From: Roseitalea porphyridii
GTDB taxonomy: Bacteria; Pseudomonadota; Alphaproteobacteria; Rhizobiales; Rhizobiaceae
Assembly: GCF_004331955.1 (NCBI RefSeq)
Contig: NZ_CP036532.1
Location: forward strand, 2,232,001 to 2,296,000
DNA length: 64,000 nucleotides
Direction of reading: 5' to 3'
Part shown: positions 30,675 to 39,700 of the stretch, one piece after another
Layout of the letters: each line of letters opens with the position of its first letter
Numbering within the stretch: the first letter of the stretch is position 1
Translations under genes and position numbers: made by a program
The notes under the pieces: generated by a model
The model's input: the letters and a program-made list of their open reading frames with translations, nothing else
Database searches by the model: none
What the model was told of the DNA's origin: nothing

Positions 30675-31469
30675 ATGGCGCAAGACGCCACGGTGCTGAC
30701 CGATCTTTCGGACGGCATGCTGCTGGTCACGCTCAACCGGCCCGACAAGCTCAACGCGTTCAACGAGGACATGCATCTCGCCCTGCGCGCCGCCATCCAG
30801 CGCGCCCACGACGAGGACGAGATACGGTGCGTGCTGATCACCGGCGCCGGCCGCGCCTTCTGCGCCGGCCAGGATCTCGGCGATCGCGACCCGCGAAAGA
30901 TGGACGGCCCGCCCGATCTGGGTGAAACGCTCGCCACCTTCTACAACCCGACCCTGCGTCTGATCAGGTCGCTCGAAAAGCCGATCGTCGTCGCCGTCAA
31001 CGGCGTCGCCGCAGGCGCGGGCGCCAACATCGCGCTCGCCTGCGACATCGTGTTGGCCGCGAGATCGGCCAGGTTCATCCAGGCCTTCTCGAAGATCGGC
31101 CTGACGCCCGACGCCGGCGGCAGCTTCATGCTGACACGGCTTCTGGGCGAGGCGCGCGCTAAGGGCCTGGCGCTCACCGGCGAACCGCTCACCGCGGAAC
31201 AGGCCGCCGACTGGGGCCTGATCTGGAAGGCGGTCGATGACGCGGCGCTGATGGACGAAGCGACCGCCCTCGCCCACCGTTTCGCCAGCGGGCCGACGCG
31301 CGGTTTCGGACTGACGAAGCAGTCGATCCAGGCGGCCAGCACCAACGGTTTCGACGCGCAGCTCGACCATGAGCGCGACACGCAGCGCATGGCCGGCCGG
31401 ACCGCCGACTATGCCGAGGGCGTCTCGGCCTTTCTCGACAAGCGCGCGCCGGTCTTCAGGGGGCAGTGA
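30675..31469 (+). CDS. paaG: Ring 1,2-epoxyphenylacetyl-CoA isomerase PaaG
   Basis: A crotonase-fold enzyme of 264 residues that isomerises the phenylacetyl-CoA epoxide to an oxepin-CoA and also shifts double bonds lower in the pathway. The oxyanion-hole segments AGRAFCAGQDL and GVAAGAGANIALACDIV are intact, and KIGLTPDAGGSFMLTRLLG is typical of PaaG. GGGAGGA precedes the ATG at 30675. It leads the paaG-paaI-paaK-paaR operon, with overlapping or closely spaced genes. Confidence 0.92.
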   Translation: MAQDATVLTDLSDGMLLVTLNRPDKLNAFNEDMHLALRAAIQRAHDEDEIRCVLITGAGRAFCAGQDLGDRDPRKMDGPPDLGETLATFYNPTLRLIRSLEKPIVVAVNGVAAGAGANIALACDIVLAARSARFIQAFSKIGLTPDAGGSFMLTRLLGEARAKGLALTGEPLTAEQAADWGLIWKAVDDAALMDEATALAHRFASGPTRGFGLTKQSIQAASTNGFDAQLDHERDTQRMAGRTADYAEGVSAFLDKRAPVFRGQ

Positions 31470-31897
31470 TGACACCGGACCAACTCGCTCAGGCCTGCGC
31501 CGACGCCATGTGGCGCGAGGATCAGGCCAGCCAGCATCTGGGCATGACAATCGAGCGCGTCGCGCCGGGCGAAGCGACGCTCGCCATGACCATCGGCCCG
31601 CAGATGGTCAACGGGCACAAGACCTGCCACGGCGGCTACATCTTCACGCTGGCCGACAGCGCGTTCGCCTTTGCCTGCAACGCCTACAACCAGCGCTGCG
31701 TCGCCCAGCACACGTCGATCACCTTCATTCGCCCTGCCCGCCAGGGCGACCGGCTCACCGCCACGGGCCGCGAGGTCTCGCGCACCGGCAAGTCGGGCAT
31801 CTACGACATTTCCGTCACCAACCAGGACGGGGCGCTGATCGCCGAGTTCCGCGGCCATTCGCGCGCCATCCCCGGCACCATCCTTGACGACGCCTGA
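31469..31897 (+). CDS. paaI: Hydroxyphenylacetyl-CoA thioesterase PaaI
   Basis: A 142-residue hot-dog-fold thioesterase. The conserved NGHKTCHGGYIFTLADSAFAFA... region around residues 48-69 is the PaaI signature. It is believed to free CoA from dead-end phenylacetate-pathway intermediates. The ATG at 31469 overlaps the paaG stop; a GTG one codon earlier is less likely. Position between paaG and paaK matches the usual gene order. Confidence 0.92.
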   Translation: MTPDQLAQACADAMWREDQASQHLGMTIERVAPGEATLAMTIGPQMVNGHKTCHGGYIFTLADSAFAFACNAYNQRCVAQHTSITFIRPARQGDRLTATGREVSRTGKSGIYDISVTNQDGALIAEFRGHSRAIPGTILDDA

Positions 31898-31905
31898 GGA
31901 GACCC

Positions 31906-33216
31906 ATGGAAGATCTCTCTCCCCGCCCCGGCGACCTTGAGCCGATCGAGACCGCCTCGCGCGACGAGATCGCGGCGCTGCAGCTCGAACGCATGCGATG
32001 GTCGCTGCGCCATGCCTACGAGAACGCGCCCTTCTACCGGCAGCGGTTCGACGAGGCCGGCGTCCATCCGGACGATCTGAAGACGCTCGCCGATCTGGCG
32101 AAGTTCCCCTTCACGACGAAGGCGGACCTGCGCGACCATTACCCGTTCGGCATGTTCGCCGTGCCGCGCGAGAAGATCGTTCGCCTGCACGCCTCCTCCG
32201 GCACGACGGGCAAGCCGACCGTGGTCGGCTACACCGAAAACGACATCTCCATGTGGGCGGAAATGGTTGCCCGTTCGATCCGGGCATCGGGCGGCCGGCG
32301 CGGAGATGCGGTCCATGTCGCCTACGGCTATGGCCTGTTCACCGGCGGGCTGGGCGCCCATTACGGCGCCGAACGGCTCGGCTGCACGGTCATCCCGGTC
32401 TCCGGCGGCATGACCGAGCGCCAGGTGATGCTGATCGAGGACTTCAAGCCGCGCGTGATCATGGTCACGCCGTCCTACATGCTCTCGATCCTCGACGAGT
32501 TCCGCCGCCAGGGCAAGGACCCGCGCGCCTGCTCGCTGGCCGTCGGCATCTTCGGCGCCGAGCCCTGGACCAACGCTATGCGCGGCGAGATCGAGCAGGC
32601 CTTCGACATGCACGCGGTCGACATTTACGGCCTGTCGGAAGTGATGGGCCCGGGCGTCGCCAACGAGTGCGTCGAGACCAAGGACGGCCTGCATATCTGG
32701 GAGGACCATTTCTATCCCGAGATCATCGACCCGGAGACCGGTGAGCCGGTGCCGGACGGAGAGATGGGCGAACTGGTCTTCACCACGCTGACCAAGGAAG
32801 GCCTGCCGATCGTCCGCTACCGCACGCGCGACCTGACCCGGCTGCTGCCGGGCACGGCGCGCTCGATGCGCCGGATGGACAAGATCACCGGCCGGTCCGA
32901 CGACATGATCATCCTGCGCGGCGTCAACGTCTTCCCCACCCAGGTCGAGGAGCAGATCCTCAAATGCGCCGGGCTCGCTCCGCATTTCCAGATCGAACTG
33001 AACCGGCAGGGCCGCATGGACACGATGACGGTGCATCTGGAAGCGCTCGATCACGCCGCCAGCGAGGACGCCCGCAAGGCGAGCGCCGCCGAGCTCGCCC
33101 ATCACATCAAGTCCGTGATCGGCGTGACCGCGAAGATCAATGTCGGTGAGCCTGGCTCCGCGCCGCGTTCGGAAGGCAAGGCAAAGCGCGTCGTCGACAA
33201 CAGGCCCAAGGGCTAG
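31906..33216 (+). CDS. paaK: Phenylacetate-CoA ligase PaaK
   Basis: An AMP-forming ligase of 436 residues that activates phenylacetate, the entry step of the pathway. The phosphate-binding loop is SSGTTGKPTVVGYT. The PaaK-type YGLSEVMGPGVANEC segment and the C-terminal domain with RGVNVFPTQVEEQIL are seen. GAGGAGA precedes the ATG. It lies 8 bases after paaI and 13 bases before paaR. Confidence 0.95.
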   Translation: MEDLSPRPGDLEPIETASRDEIAALQLERMRWSLRHAYENAPFYRQRFDEAGVHPDDLKTLADLAKFPFTTKADLRDHYPFGMFAVPREKIVRLHASSGTTGKPTVVGYTENDISMWAEMVARSIRASGGRRGDAVHVAYGYGLFTGGLGAHYGAERLGCTVIPVSGGMTERQVMLIEDFKPRVIMVTPSYMLSILDEFRRQGKDPRACSLAVGIFGAEPWTNAMRGEIEQAFDMHAVDIYGLSEVMGPGVANECVETKDGLHIWEDHFYPEIIDPETGEPVPDGEMGELVFTTLTKEGLPIVRYRTRDLTRLLPGTARSMRRMDKITGRSDDMIILRGVNVFPTQVEEQILKCAGLAPHFQIELNRQGRMDTMTVHLEALDHAASEDARKASAAELAHHIKSVIGVTAKINVGEPGSAPRSEGKAKRVVDNRPKG

Positions 33217-33229
33217 AAGGAGAGGCCCG

Positions 33230-33838
33230 ATGGCCCGCCCCCGCGCCGCCGACTTCGAGGAAAAGCAGGCGCATATCCTCGACAGCGCCGCCGCCGTCTT
33301 CGCCGAACTGGGCATGGACAAGGCGTCGATGTCCCAGATCGCGCGCGAGTGCGGCGTCTCCAAGGCCCTGCTCTATCACTATTACCCGTCCAAGGACGCG
33401 CTGATCTTCGCCATCATCGACACCCATGTCAGCCATCTCGACGATGCCGTGATCGCCGCCGACGATCCGGACCTGCCGCCCGGCGAACGGCTCGAACGAC
33501 TGGTGCGGGCCGTGCTGGAGACCTATCGCGGGGCCGACAACGCCCACAAGGTGCAGCTCAACGCGTTCGGCGTCTTGTCCGAGGCGCAGCGCGCGCAACT
33601 GCGCGACACCGAAAAGCGGATCGTCGCCCGGTTCTCCAGCGTGCTCAAGGAACTCAACCCGCAACTGGGCGAGCCGGGCACGCACCTGCTGACGCCGGTG
33701 ACCATGAGCCTGTTCGGCATGCTCAACTGGGTCTACACCTGGTTCAAGGAGGACGGTCCGATCACCCGCGAGGACTATGCGCGCGTGGCGACGAAGATCA
33801 TTCTCGACGGCGTCGGCGGCGTGAACGGACGCCACTGA
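33230..33838 (+). CDS. paaR: TetR-family repressor of phenylacetate genes (PaaR)
   Basis: A 202-residue TetR regulator. The N-terminal helix-turn-helix (residues about 10-55) contains SMSQIARECGVSKALLYHYY. The C-terminal half would bind phenylacetyl-CoA if it is PaaR, as known for family members linked to paa genes. GAAGGAGAGG precedes the ATG. The gene closes the paaG operon and is convergent with paaZ, 17 bases away. Three similar palindromes in the island are its likely operators. Confidence 0.85.
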   Translation: MARPRAADFEEKQAHILDSAAAVFAELGMDKASMSQIARECGVSKALLYHYYPSKDALIFAIIDTHVSHLDDAVIAADDPDLPPGERLERLVRAVLETYRGADNAHKVQLNAFGVLSEAQRAQLRDTEKRIVARFSSVLKELNPQLGEPGTHLLTPVTMSLFGMLNWVYTWFKEDGPITREDYARVATKIILDGVGGVNGRH

Positions 33839-33855
33839 TCTGGCTTGATCAGCGA

Positions 33856-35928
33856 TCAGCCCTCAGCCGGCAGAGGCCATTGCTTGGCGACCATGGTCAG
33901 CACGTCGTACTGCGCGACGACATCGCCATCCTGGTTGGTGACCTGCGCGTCCCAGCGCACCTCGCCATGATCGGCCGTGGCGCGCGGATTGATCTCCTTG
34001 GCCGTCAGCCGGACCTTGAGCACATCGCCCGGATAGACCGGCGTCAGAAAGCGCAGATTGTCGACGCCGTAATTGGCGAGCACCGGGCCCGGCGCGGGAT
34101 CGACGAACAGGCCCGCCGCGAACGATACGATCAGATAGCCATGCGCCACGCGCCCGTCGAAGAACGGGTTGGCCCTGGCGGCGTCCTCGTCCATGTGCGC
34201 ATAGAAGGTGTCGCCGGTGAATTCGGCAAAATGCTCGATGTCGGCGAGCGTGACCTCGCGCGGTTCGGTCACCACCTGATCGCCGATCTTCAACTCAGCG
34301 AGGGACTTGCGGAACGGATGCACGCTCGTGTCGCCCGCATCCGCCCCTTCCATCCAGCGGCCCGTGACCGGCGCCAGAAGGCGCGGCGTGCCCTGCACCG
34401 CCGTGCGCTGCATGAAGTGCTTGACGCCGCGTATGCCGCCCAGTTCCTCGCCGCCGCCGGCGCGGCCCGGCCCGCCATGGACGAGGCCCGGCATGGGCGA
34501 ACCGTGCCCGGTCGATGATCTGGCGCTGTCGCGATTGCCGATCAGGATGCGGCCGTGGAACGGCGCCATGCCGATGACGATCCGCTCGGCGATCTCGGGG
34601 TCGTTGGTGAAGACCGACGCGGCGAGCGAGCCCTTGCCCTTCTGCGCGAGCGCGACCGCTTCCTCGGCATCGTCATAGGGCATGACGGTCGCCACCGGCC
34701 CGAACGCCTCGACATCATGGACGTGTTGGGCCCCGTGCGGGTTGGCGCAATGCAGCAGAACCGGGTTGAGGAACGCACCAGCCTGCGCATCGCCCGACGA
34801 CAGCACCGGATTGTCCGGATCGCCGGCGACGATCTCGCCGTCGGCGGCAAGCTCGGCGATCCGCGCGCGCACCTCGTCGCGCTGGTCCTGGCTGGCGAGA
34901 GCGCCCATGCGCGTGCCCTCTTCCGCCGGCAGGCCGACGGCGGTCTTGCCGAGCCGCGCCCGCAGCGCCTCGATGACCGCATCGACTTGGCCGCGCGGCA
35001 CGAAGGCGCGGCGGATCGCGGTGCATTTCTGGCCCGCCTTCGCCGTCATCTCGCGCGCCACTTCCTTGACGAACAGGTCGAATTCGGGCGTATCCGGCCC
35101 GGCATCGGCGCCCAGGATGGAACTGTTGAGGCTGTCGGCCTCCATCGAAAAGCGCGTCGAATTGTCGACGATCGCCTTGTGCGTGCGCAGCATCCGGCCG
35201 GTGCTCGCCGAACCGGTGAAGGTGACGACATCCTGACCGGTCACATGGTCGAGCATGTCGCCGGCCGAGCCCGCCACCAACTGCAGCGCGCCTTCGGGCA
35301 GGATGCCGCTGTCGATGATCCGGCGCACCATCATCTCGGTCAGATAGGCGGTCTGGCTGGCCGGCTTGACGATCGCGGGCATGCCCGCAAGCAGCGTCGG
35401 CGCGAGCTTTTCCAGCATGCCCCAGCAGGGGAAATTGAAGGCATTGATGTGGATCGCAATGCCTTCGAGCGGCGTCAGAATGTGCTGGGCCGAAAAGGTC
35501 TGGTCCTTCGACAGCGGCTCGACATCGCCGTCGAGCAGCACCCGCGTGTTGGGCAGTTCGCGCCGGCCCTTGGACGCGTAGACGAAAAACGTGCCGATGC
35601 CGCCATCGATGTCGATCATCGAATCGGCCTTCGTGGCGCCGGTGCGATAGCTCTCGGCGTAGAACGCTTCGCGCGCCTCGTTGAGCATCAGCGCGATCGA
35701 CTTGAGCATCAGCGCGCGCTCGTGAAAGCTCATCGCGCGCAGCGCCGGTCCGCCCTTTTCGCGGCCATAGGCGAGCGCGCCGGCGAAATCGAGGCCCGAG
35801 GAACCGATCACCGCGACGGGCTCGCCCGTGCCCGCATCGGTCAGCAGCGTGCCGTCGCCCGCACCGGTGACCCATTGCCCCTTCACATAGCTCTCAAGCC
35901 GGCGCGTCGTCGCGGTGGCAACGTTCAT
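33856..35928 (-). CDS. paaZ: Bifunctional oxepin-CoA hydrolase / 3-oxo-5,6-dehydrosuberyl-CoA semialdehyde dehydrogenase PaaZ
   Basis: A 690-residue fusion. The N-terminal aldehyde dehydrogenase (about 1-520) has NAFNFPCWGMLEKLAPTLLA and the catalytic cysteine in AGQKCTAIRRAF. The C-terminal MaoC-type hydratase (about 540-690) has FTGDTFYAHMDEDAA, with the Asp/His pair. It opens the oxepin-CoA ring and oxidises the resulting aldehyde. GGGAGAG precedes the ATG at 35928. It follows paaE by 27 bases and ends the paaABCDE-paaZ operon. Confidence 0.95.
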   Translation of the reverse strand: MNVATATTRRLESYVKGQWVTGAGDGTLLTDAGTGEPVAVIGSSGLDFAGALAYGREKGGPALRAMSFHERALMLKSIALMLNEAREAFYAESYRTGATKADSMIDIDGGIGTFFVYASKGRRELPNTRVLLDGDVEPLSKDQTFSAQHILTPLEGIAIHINAFNFPCWGMLEKLAPTLLAGMPAIVKPASQTAYLTEMMVRRIIDSGILPEGALQLVAGSAGDMLDHVTGQDVVTFTGSASTGRMLRTHKAIVDNSTRFSMEADSLNSSILGADAGPDTPEFDLFVKEVAREMTAKAGQKCTAIRRAFVPRGQVDAVIEALRARLGKTAVGLPAEEGTRMGALASQDQRDEVRARIAELAADGEIVAGDPDNPVLSSGDAQAGAFLNPVLLHCANPHGAQHVHDVEAFGPVATVMPYDDAEEAVALAQKGKGSLAASVFTNDPEIAERIVIGMAPFHGRILIGNRDSARSSTGHGSPMPGLVHGGPGRAGGGEELGGIRGVKHFMQRTAVQGTPRLLAPVTGRWMEGADAGDTSVHPFRKSLAELKIGDQVVTEPREVTLADIEHFAEFTGDTFYAHMDEDAARANPFFDGRVAHGYLIVSFAAGLFVDPAPGPVLANYGVDNLRFLTPVYPGDVLKVRLTAKEINPRATADHGEVRWDAQVTNQDGDVVAQYDVLTMVAKQWPLPAEG

Positions 35929-35955
35929 CGAAACTCTCCCAATGAGTTCTTGTGG

Positions 35956-37032
35956 TCAGACGTCGTAGGTGACGCTGATCGTGTCCGTTGTCGGCACGGT
36001 CTGGCAGCTCAGCGTGAAGCCGTCGCGCACCTCGTGATCCTCGAGCGCGTTGTTGGACAGCATCTCGCCGGCGCCCTCGGTGATCCTGCACATGCAGGTC
36101 GAGCACACGCCCGCCTTGCAGGCGTAGGGCACGTTCAGGCCCGCATCGAGCGCCGCGTCGAGCAACGTCGTGCCGTCCTTCGGGATCGCGATGGTCCGGT
36201 TGACGCCTTCGAGGAACAGCGTCGCCTTGACGGTGTCGACCGTTTCGCCGGCCGCATGGCCGTTCGCCTTCTTCGGCAACCGGCCGGGCTGCGCGCTCTT
36301 GAAAAGCTCGAACTTGATCCGGTCCTCGGCGATACCGCGCGCCTTCAGCCCGTCGGCGATGGTCAGCATCATCGGCTCAGGACCGCAGATGAAGGCGTAG
36401 TCGACCGACGATGCATCGATCCAGTGGCTGAACAGCGCATCGAGCTTGTCCGCATCGACACGGCCGGTGAACAGGTCGATCTCCTGCGCATCATTCTCGA
36501 GGATATGCAGGACCGTGAAACGGCCCAGATAGAGGTTCTTGAGGTCTTCAAGCTCCTCGCGGAACATGATCGTGTTTACCGCGCGGTTGGCATAGACCAG
36601 CGTGAAGCGCGAATGCGGCTCGCGCGCCAGCACCGTCTTGATCAGCGACAGGACCGGCGTGATGCCTGATCCGCCGGCAAAGCCGAGATAATGGCGCTCG
36701 GCATCGGCATCGAGCGGCACGAAGAAATTGCCCATCGGCGGCATGGCTTCCATCACGTCGCCGGGCTTGAGATTGTCCTTGGCCCAGGACGAGAACGCCC
36801 CACCATCGACGCGCTTGATGCCCACGCGCAGCACGCCGTCATCCTTGCCCGCGCAGATCGAATAGCAGCGCCGCACCTCGGTGCCGTCGAAATCGCGCCG
36901 GAACGTCAGATATTGTCCTTGCGTGAAGTCGAACGCCGGGCGGTCTTCTTCGCTGGGCGCCAGCGTGACGACCACGGCGTCGCGCGTGTCGTGGTTCACA
37001 TCGGTCACGGTCAGGGGATGAAACTGCGCCAT
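35956..37032 (-). CDS. paaE: Phenylacetyl-CoA epoxidase reductase PaaE
   Basis: The 358-residue reductase that passes NADPH electrons to the PaaAC oxygenase. An FAD/NAD(P) ferredoxin-reductase module occupies the first 240 residues (RRCYSICAGKDDGVLRVGIK, GFAGGSGITPVLSLIK). A C-terminal plant-type 2Fe-2S domain holds CKAGVCSTCMC and a later cysteine. It lies 10 bases after paaD. Confidence 0.95.
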   Translation of the reverse strand: MAQFHPLTVTDVNHDTRDAVVVTLAPSEEDRPAFDFTQGQYLTFRRDFDGTEVRRCYSICAGKDDGVLRVGIKRVDGGAFSSWAKDNLKPGDVMEAMPPMGNFFVPLDADAERHYLGFAGGSGITPVLSLIKTVLAREPHSRFTLVYANRAVNTIMFREELEDLKNLYLGRFTVLHILENDAQEIDLFTGRVDADKLDALFSHWIDASSVDYAFICGPEPMMLTIADGLKARGIAEDRIKFELFKSAQPGRLPKKANGHAAGETVDTVKATLFLEGVNRTIAIPKDGTTLLDAALDAGLNVPYACKAGVCSTCMCRITEGAGEMLSNNALEDHEVRDGFTLSCQTVPTTDTISVTYDV

Positions 37033-37042
37033 CGGTCGGCCC

Positions 37043-37561
37043 TCAGATGCACTTGAAATAGTCGAACGGTTCCAGACAGTCGTTGCAGCGCCAGGCCGCC
37101 TTGCACGGCGTCGAGCCGAACCGGCTGACCTCCGCCGTATTGGCCGAGCCGCAGCGCGGGCATTCCACCTTCGCGTTGCCCTCGCCCAGAAGCCGCGCCA
37201 CGCGCTTGCCGTCGGCGGCGGTGCCGTCGATCGGCGGCGCGATGCCGTACTGGCGCAGCTTTTCGCGTGCGGCCGGCCCGATCCAGTCGGTCGACCAGGG
37301 CGGCGAAAGCTGGTTCTCGAGCCTGAGTTTCTCGACGCCGCGCCTGCGGATCGCCGTCTCGATCTCGAACGCGATCACGGACGTTGCCGGACAGCCCGAA
37401 TAGGTCGGCGTGATGGTGACGACCAGCGTGTCGTCCTCGAACGCCACATCGCGGACGATGCCCAGATCGACCACCGACACGACCGGGATTTCCGGGTCCG
37501 GCACCTCGGCAAGCCAGCCCATCACATCGTCGCGGCTCGGCAGCGTCTCACCAGCTTGCAT
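37043..37561 (-). CDS. paaD: Phenylacetyl-CoA epoxidase complex protein PaaD
   Basis: A 172-residue protein of the DUF59/MIP18 type, required for an active epoxidase and probably a metal-cluster assembly factor. The N-terminal DUF59 fold has VPDPEIPVVSVVDLG and YSGCPATSVI. The C-terminal zinc-ribbon-like region has CPRC, PC and CNDC cysteines. It overlaps paaC by 14 bases. Confidence 0.94.
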   Translation of the reverse strand: MQAGETLPSRDDVMGWLAEVPDPEIPVVSVVDLGIVRDVAFEDDTLVVTITPTYSGCPATSVIAFEIETAIRRRGVEKLRLENQLSPPWSTDWIGPAAREKLRQYGIAPPIDGTAADGKRVARLLGEGNAKVECPRCGSANTAEVSRFGSTPCKAAWRCNDCLEPFDYFKCI

Positions 37562-38300
37562 CGGGATAGGCTCGCGGCAGGAACTGCATGGCGGCGAGGA
37601 TATGGCCCAGATGCTCGGTGTGCTGGCCCTTGCGCCCGCCCTTGTGAACGAAGTCGCTCTCCGGGATCGCCAGCGTCGCCTCGGCCAGAACCTCGCCGAC
37701 GAGCGCGTCCCAGCCCGGCTTCATCGCCGCCGGATCGGGCGCGATGCCCGCCTCGGCCAGTTCGTCGTCGACCGCATCGGCCACGAACATCTCGCCCGTA
37801 TAAGTCCAGTGATGGCCAAGCGCGTCCTGCATCCGCCGGTGGCTTTCGTCGGTGCCGTCACCCAGCCGGATCACCAGATCGGACGAGCGTTCCAGATGAT
37901 AGGCCGCCTCGCGCTCGGCCTTGCGGGCGATCTCGGCGACGCGCCCCTCGGTCGAGTTTTCCGAAAGCCATTTGAGCATCAGGTGATGCCAGGCATCGAA
38001 CAGGAACTGGCGCATCAGCGTCTGGCCGAAATCGCCGTTCGGACGCTCGACCAGCAGCACATTGCGGAAATCGAAGGCATCGCGCCTGTAGGCGAGATCA
38101 TCGGCCGTCCGGCCTTCGCCCTCGATCTCGCCGGCAAGACCGAGCCACATCTGCGTCTGGCCGATCAGGTCGAGCGCGGTGTTGGCGAGCGCGATGTCCT
38201 CTTCCAGCACCGGCGCATGGCCGCACCATTCGGACACGCGATGCCCCAGGATCAGCGTGTTGTCGCCCATGCGCAGCGCGAATTCGACAAGCGCGCTCAT
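37548..38300 (-). CDS. paaC: Phenylacetyl-CoA epoxidase structural subunit PaaC
   Basis: The 250-residue ferritin-fold partner of the catalytic PaaA subunit. Typical segments are LGHRVSEWCGHAPVLEEDIA and the HHLMLKWLSENSTEGRVAEI region. The ATG at 38300 overlaps the paaB stop; a GTG immediately upstream is an alternative. Its end overlaps paaD. Confidence 0.95.
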   Translation of the reverse strand: MSALVEFALRMGDNTLILGHRVSEWCGHAPVLEEDIALANTALDLIGQTQMWLGLAGEIEGEGRTADDLAYRRDAFDFRNVLLVERPNGDFGQTLMRQFLFDAWHHLMLKWLSENSTEGRVAEIARKAEREAAYHLERSSDLVIRLGDGTDESHRRMQDALGHHWTYTGEMFVADAVDDELAEAGIAPDPAAMKPGWDALVGEVLAEATLAIPESDFVHKGGRKGQHTEHLGHILAAMQFLPRAYPDASW

Positions 38301-38584
38301 CACATGTGCCCCACTTCGTCCGGGATGTCGTAGAAGGTCGGGTGCCGGTAGATCTTCGACTTGGACGGCTCGAACATCGGGCCCTTGTCGGACGGCACGC
38401 TCGCGGTGATCTGGCTCGACGGCACCACCCAGATGCTCACCCCCTCATTGCGGCGGGTGTAGACGTCGCGGGCGTTCTTGATCGCCATCTCGGCATCGGG
38501 CGCGTGCAGCGAGCCGACATGGCGGTGGTTCAGGCCGTGCTGGCCGCGAATGAAGATTTCCCAGAGGGGCCATTGAGAGGACAT
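38300..38584 (-). CDS. paaB: Phenylacetyl-CoA epoxidase subunit PaaB
   Basis: A 94-residue subunit that bridges PaaAC dimers in the multicomponent oxygenase. The pattern WEIFIRGQHGLNHRHVGSLH and the IWVVPSSQIT block are characteristic. It lies 5 bases after paaA and overlaps paaC by one base. Confidence 0.95.
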   Translation of the reverse strand: MSSQWPLWEIFIRGQHGLNHRHVGSLHAPDAEMAIKNARDVYTRRNEGVSIWVVPSSQITASVPSDKGPMFEPSKSKIYRHPTFYDIPDEVGHM

Positions 38585-38589
38585 CGCGA

Positions 38590-39579
38590 TTACTCCGCTG
38601 CCATGCGCTGTGCGGCGCGCTTGTTTGCATGGGCGACCAGACCGTCACGGAACCAGGCGCCGTCTTCCCAGGCGGTGCGGCGCGCGGCCATGCGGTCGGC
38701 ATTGCACGGGCCGTTGCCGGCGAGAACGTCATAGAACTCCTGCCAGTCCGGCTCGGAGAAGTCGTAGCCGCCCTTCTCCTCGTTCCATGTCAGGTTCTCG
38801 TCGGGCACGGTCAGGCCCAGATATTCGGCCTGCGGCACCGTCTGGTCGACGAATTTCTGGCGCAGCTCGTCATTGGTGCTGACCTTGATCTTCCAGGCCA
38901 TGGACTGGGCCGAGTGGACACTGTCCTTGTCGGAGGGGCCGAACATCATCAGCGAAGGATACCAGAAGCGGTCGAGCGCATCCTGGGCCATGCGGCGCTG
39001 CTCGGGCGTGCCGGACGCCATCTTCATCATGATCGAGTAGCCCTGGCGCTGATGGAAGCTCTCTTCCTTGCAGATGCGCACCATGGCCCGCGAATAGGGT
39101 CCGTAGGAGGTCCGCTGCAGCGCCACCTGGTTCATGATCGCCGCGCCGTCGACCAGCCAGCCGACCGCGCCGATATCGGCCCAGGTCAGCGTCGGATAGT
39201 TGAAGATGGAGGAGTATTTCGCCTTGCCGGCGTGAAGCTGCTCGGTCATCTCGTCGCGGCTGATGCCCAGCGTCTCGGCCGCGCAATAAAGGTAGAGGCC
39301 GTGGCCGGCCTCGTCCTGCACCTTGGCGAGCAGGATCGCCTTGCGCTCAAGGGTCGGCGCGCGGGTGATCCAGTTGCCCTCGGGCAATTGCCCGACGATC
39401 TCCGAGTGCGCGTGCTGGCCGATCTGGCGGATCAGGGTCTTGCGGTAGCCCTCGGGCATCCAGTCCTGAGGTTCGATCTTCTCGCCGCGATCGATCCGGT
39501 CCTGAAAGGCCCGCTCCTGCTCGTCCATCTCCTCGCGGGTCTTCATCGTCCCGGTGGACTTCACCATCTGGGCATACAT
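38590..39579 (-). CDS. paaA: Phenylacetyl-CoA epoxidase catalytic subunit PaaA
   Basis: The di-iron subunit (329 residues) that forms the 1,2-epoxide of phenylacetyl-CoA. Iron-binding EXXH motifs appear as [11 protein letters not shown] and [12 protein letters not shown]. The ATG at 39579 follows GTGGAGGAGATG and gives the family N-terminus; the open frame extends 13 codons upstream. It is first in paaABCDE-paaZ and sits behind a TATAAA promoter with a PaaR palindrome. Confidence 0.95.
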   Translation of the reverse strand: MYAQMVKSTGTMKTREEMDEQERAFQDRIDRGEKIEPQDWMPEGYRKTLIRQIGQHAHSEIVGQLPEGNWITRAPTLERKAILLAKVQDEAGHGLYLYCAAETLGISRDEMTEQLHAGKAKYSSIFNYPTLTWADIGAVGWLVDGAAIMNQVALQRTSYGPYSRAMVRICKEESFHQRQGYSIMMKMASGTPEQRRMAQDALDRFWYPSLMMFGPSDKDSVHSAQSMAWKIKVSTNDELRQKFVDQTVPQAEYLGLTVPDENLTWNEEKGGYDFSEPDWQEFYDVLAGNGPCNADRMAARRTAWEDGAWFRDGLVAHANKRAAQRMAAE

Positions 39580-39633
39580 GCGCCATCTCCTCCACTTCGG
39601 CTCCACCGGCGTGCACATCCGGTGGAATTAATT

Positions 39634-39675
39634 AACCGATCGGTCGGTTTATAAACCATTCGCGCCGATTTGCAA
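39634..39675 (-). promoter_or_regulatory. Promoter of the paaA operon with PaaR operator
   Basis: Read on the minus strand, TTGCAA (39675-39670) is followed after 16 bases by TATAAA (39653-39648). Overlapping the -10 and the likely start site is the 16-base palindrome AACCGACCGATCGGTT (39649-39634, one mismatched pair). A repressor bound here would block RNA polymerase. The palindrome matches those upstream of paaG and the thiolase gene. Confidence 0.8.
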
Positions 39676-39700
39676 AGCCCCCCGCAACTCATCCCTGTGG

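Noticed and set aside
34555-36669. 704-codon plus-strand frame, and a similar 689-codon frame at 39845-41914
   Set aside because: Both are antisense to well-supported genes (paaZ/paaE and the FadB-like gene) and show no domain signature.
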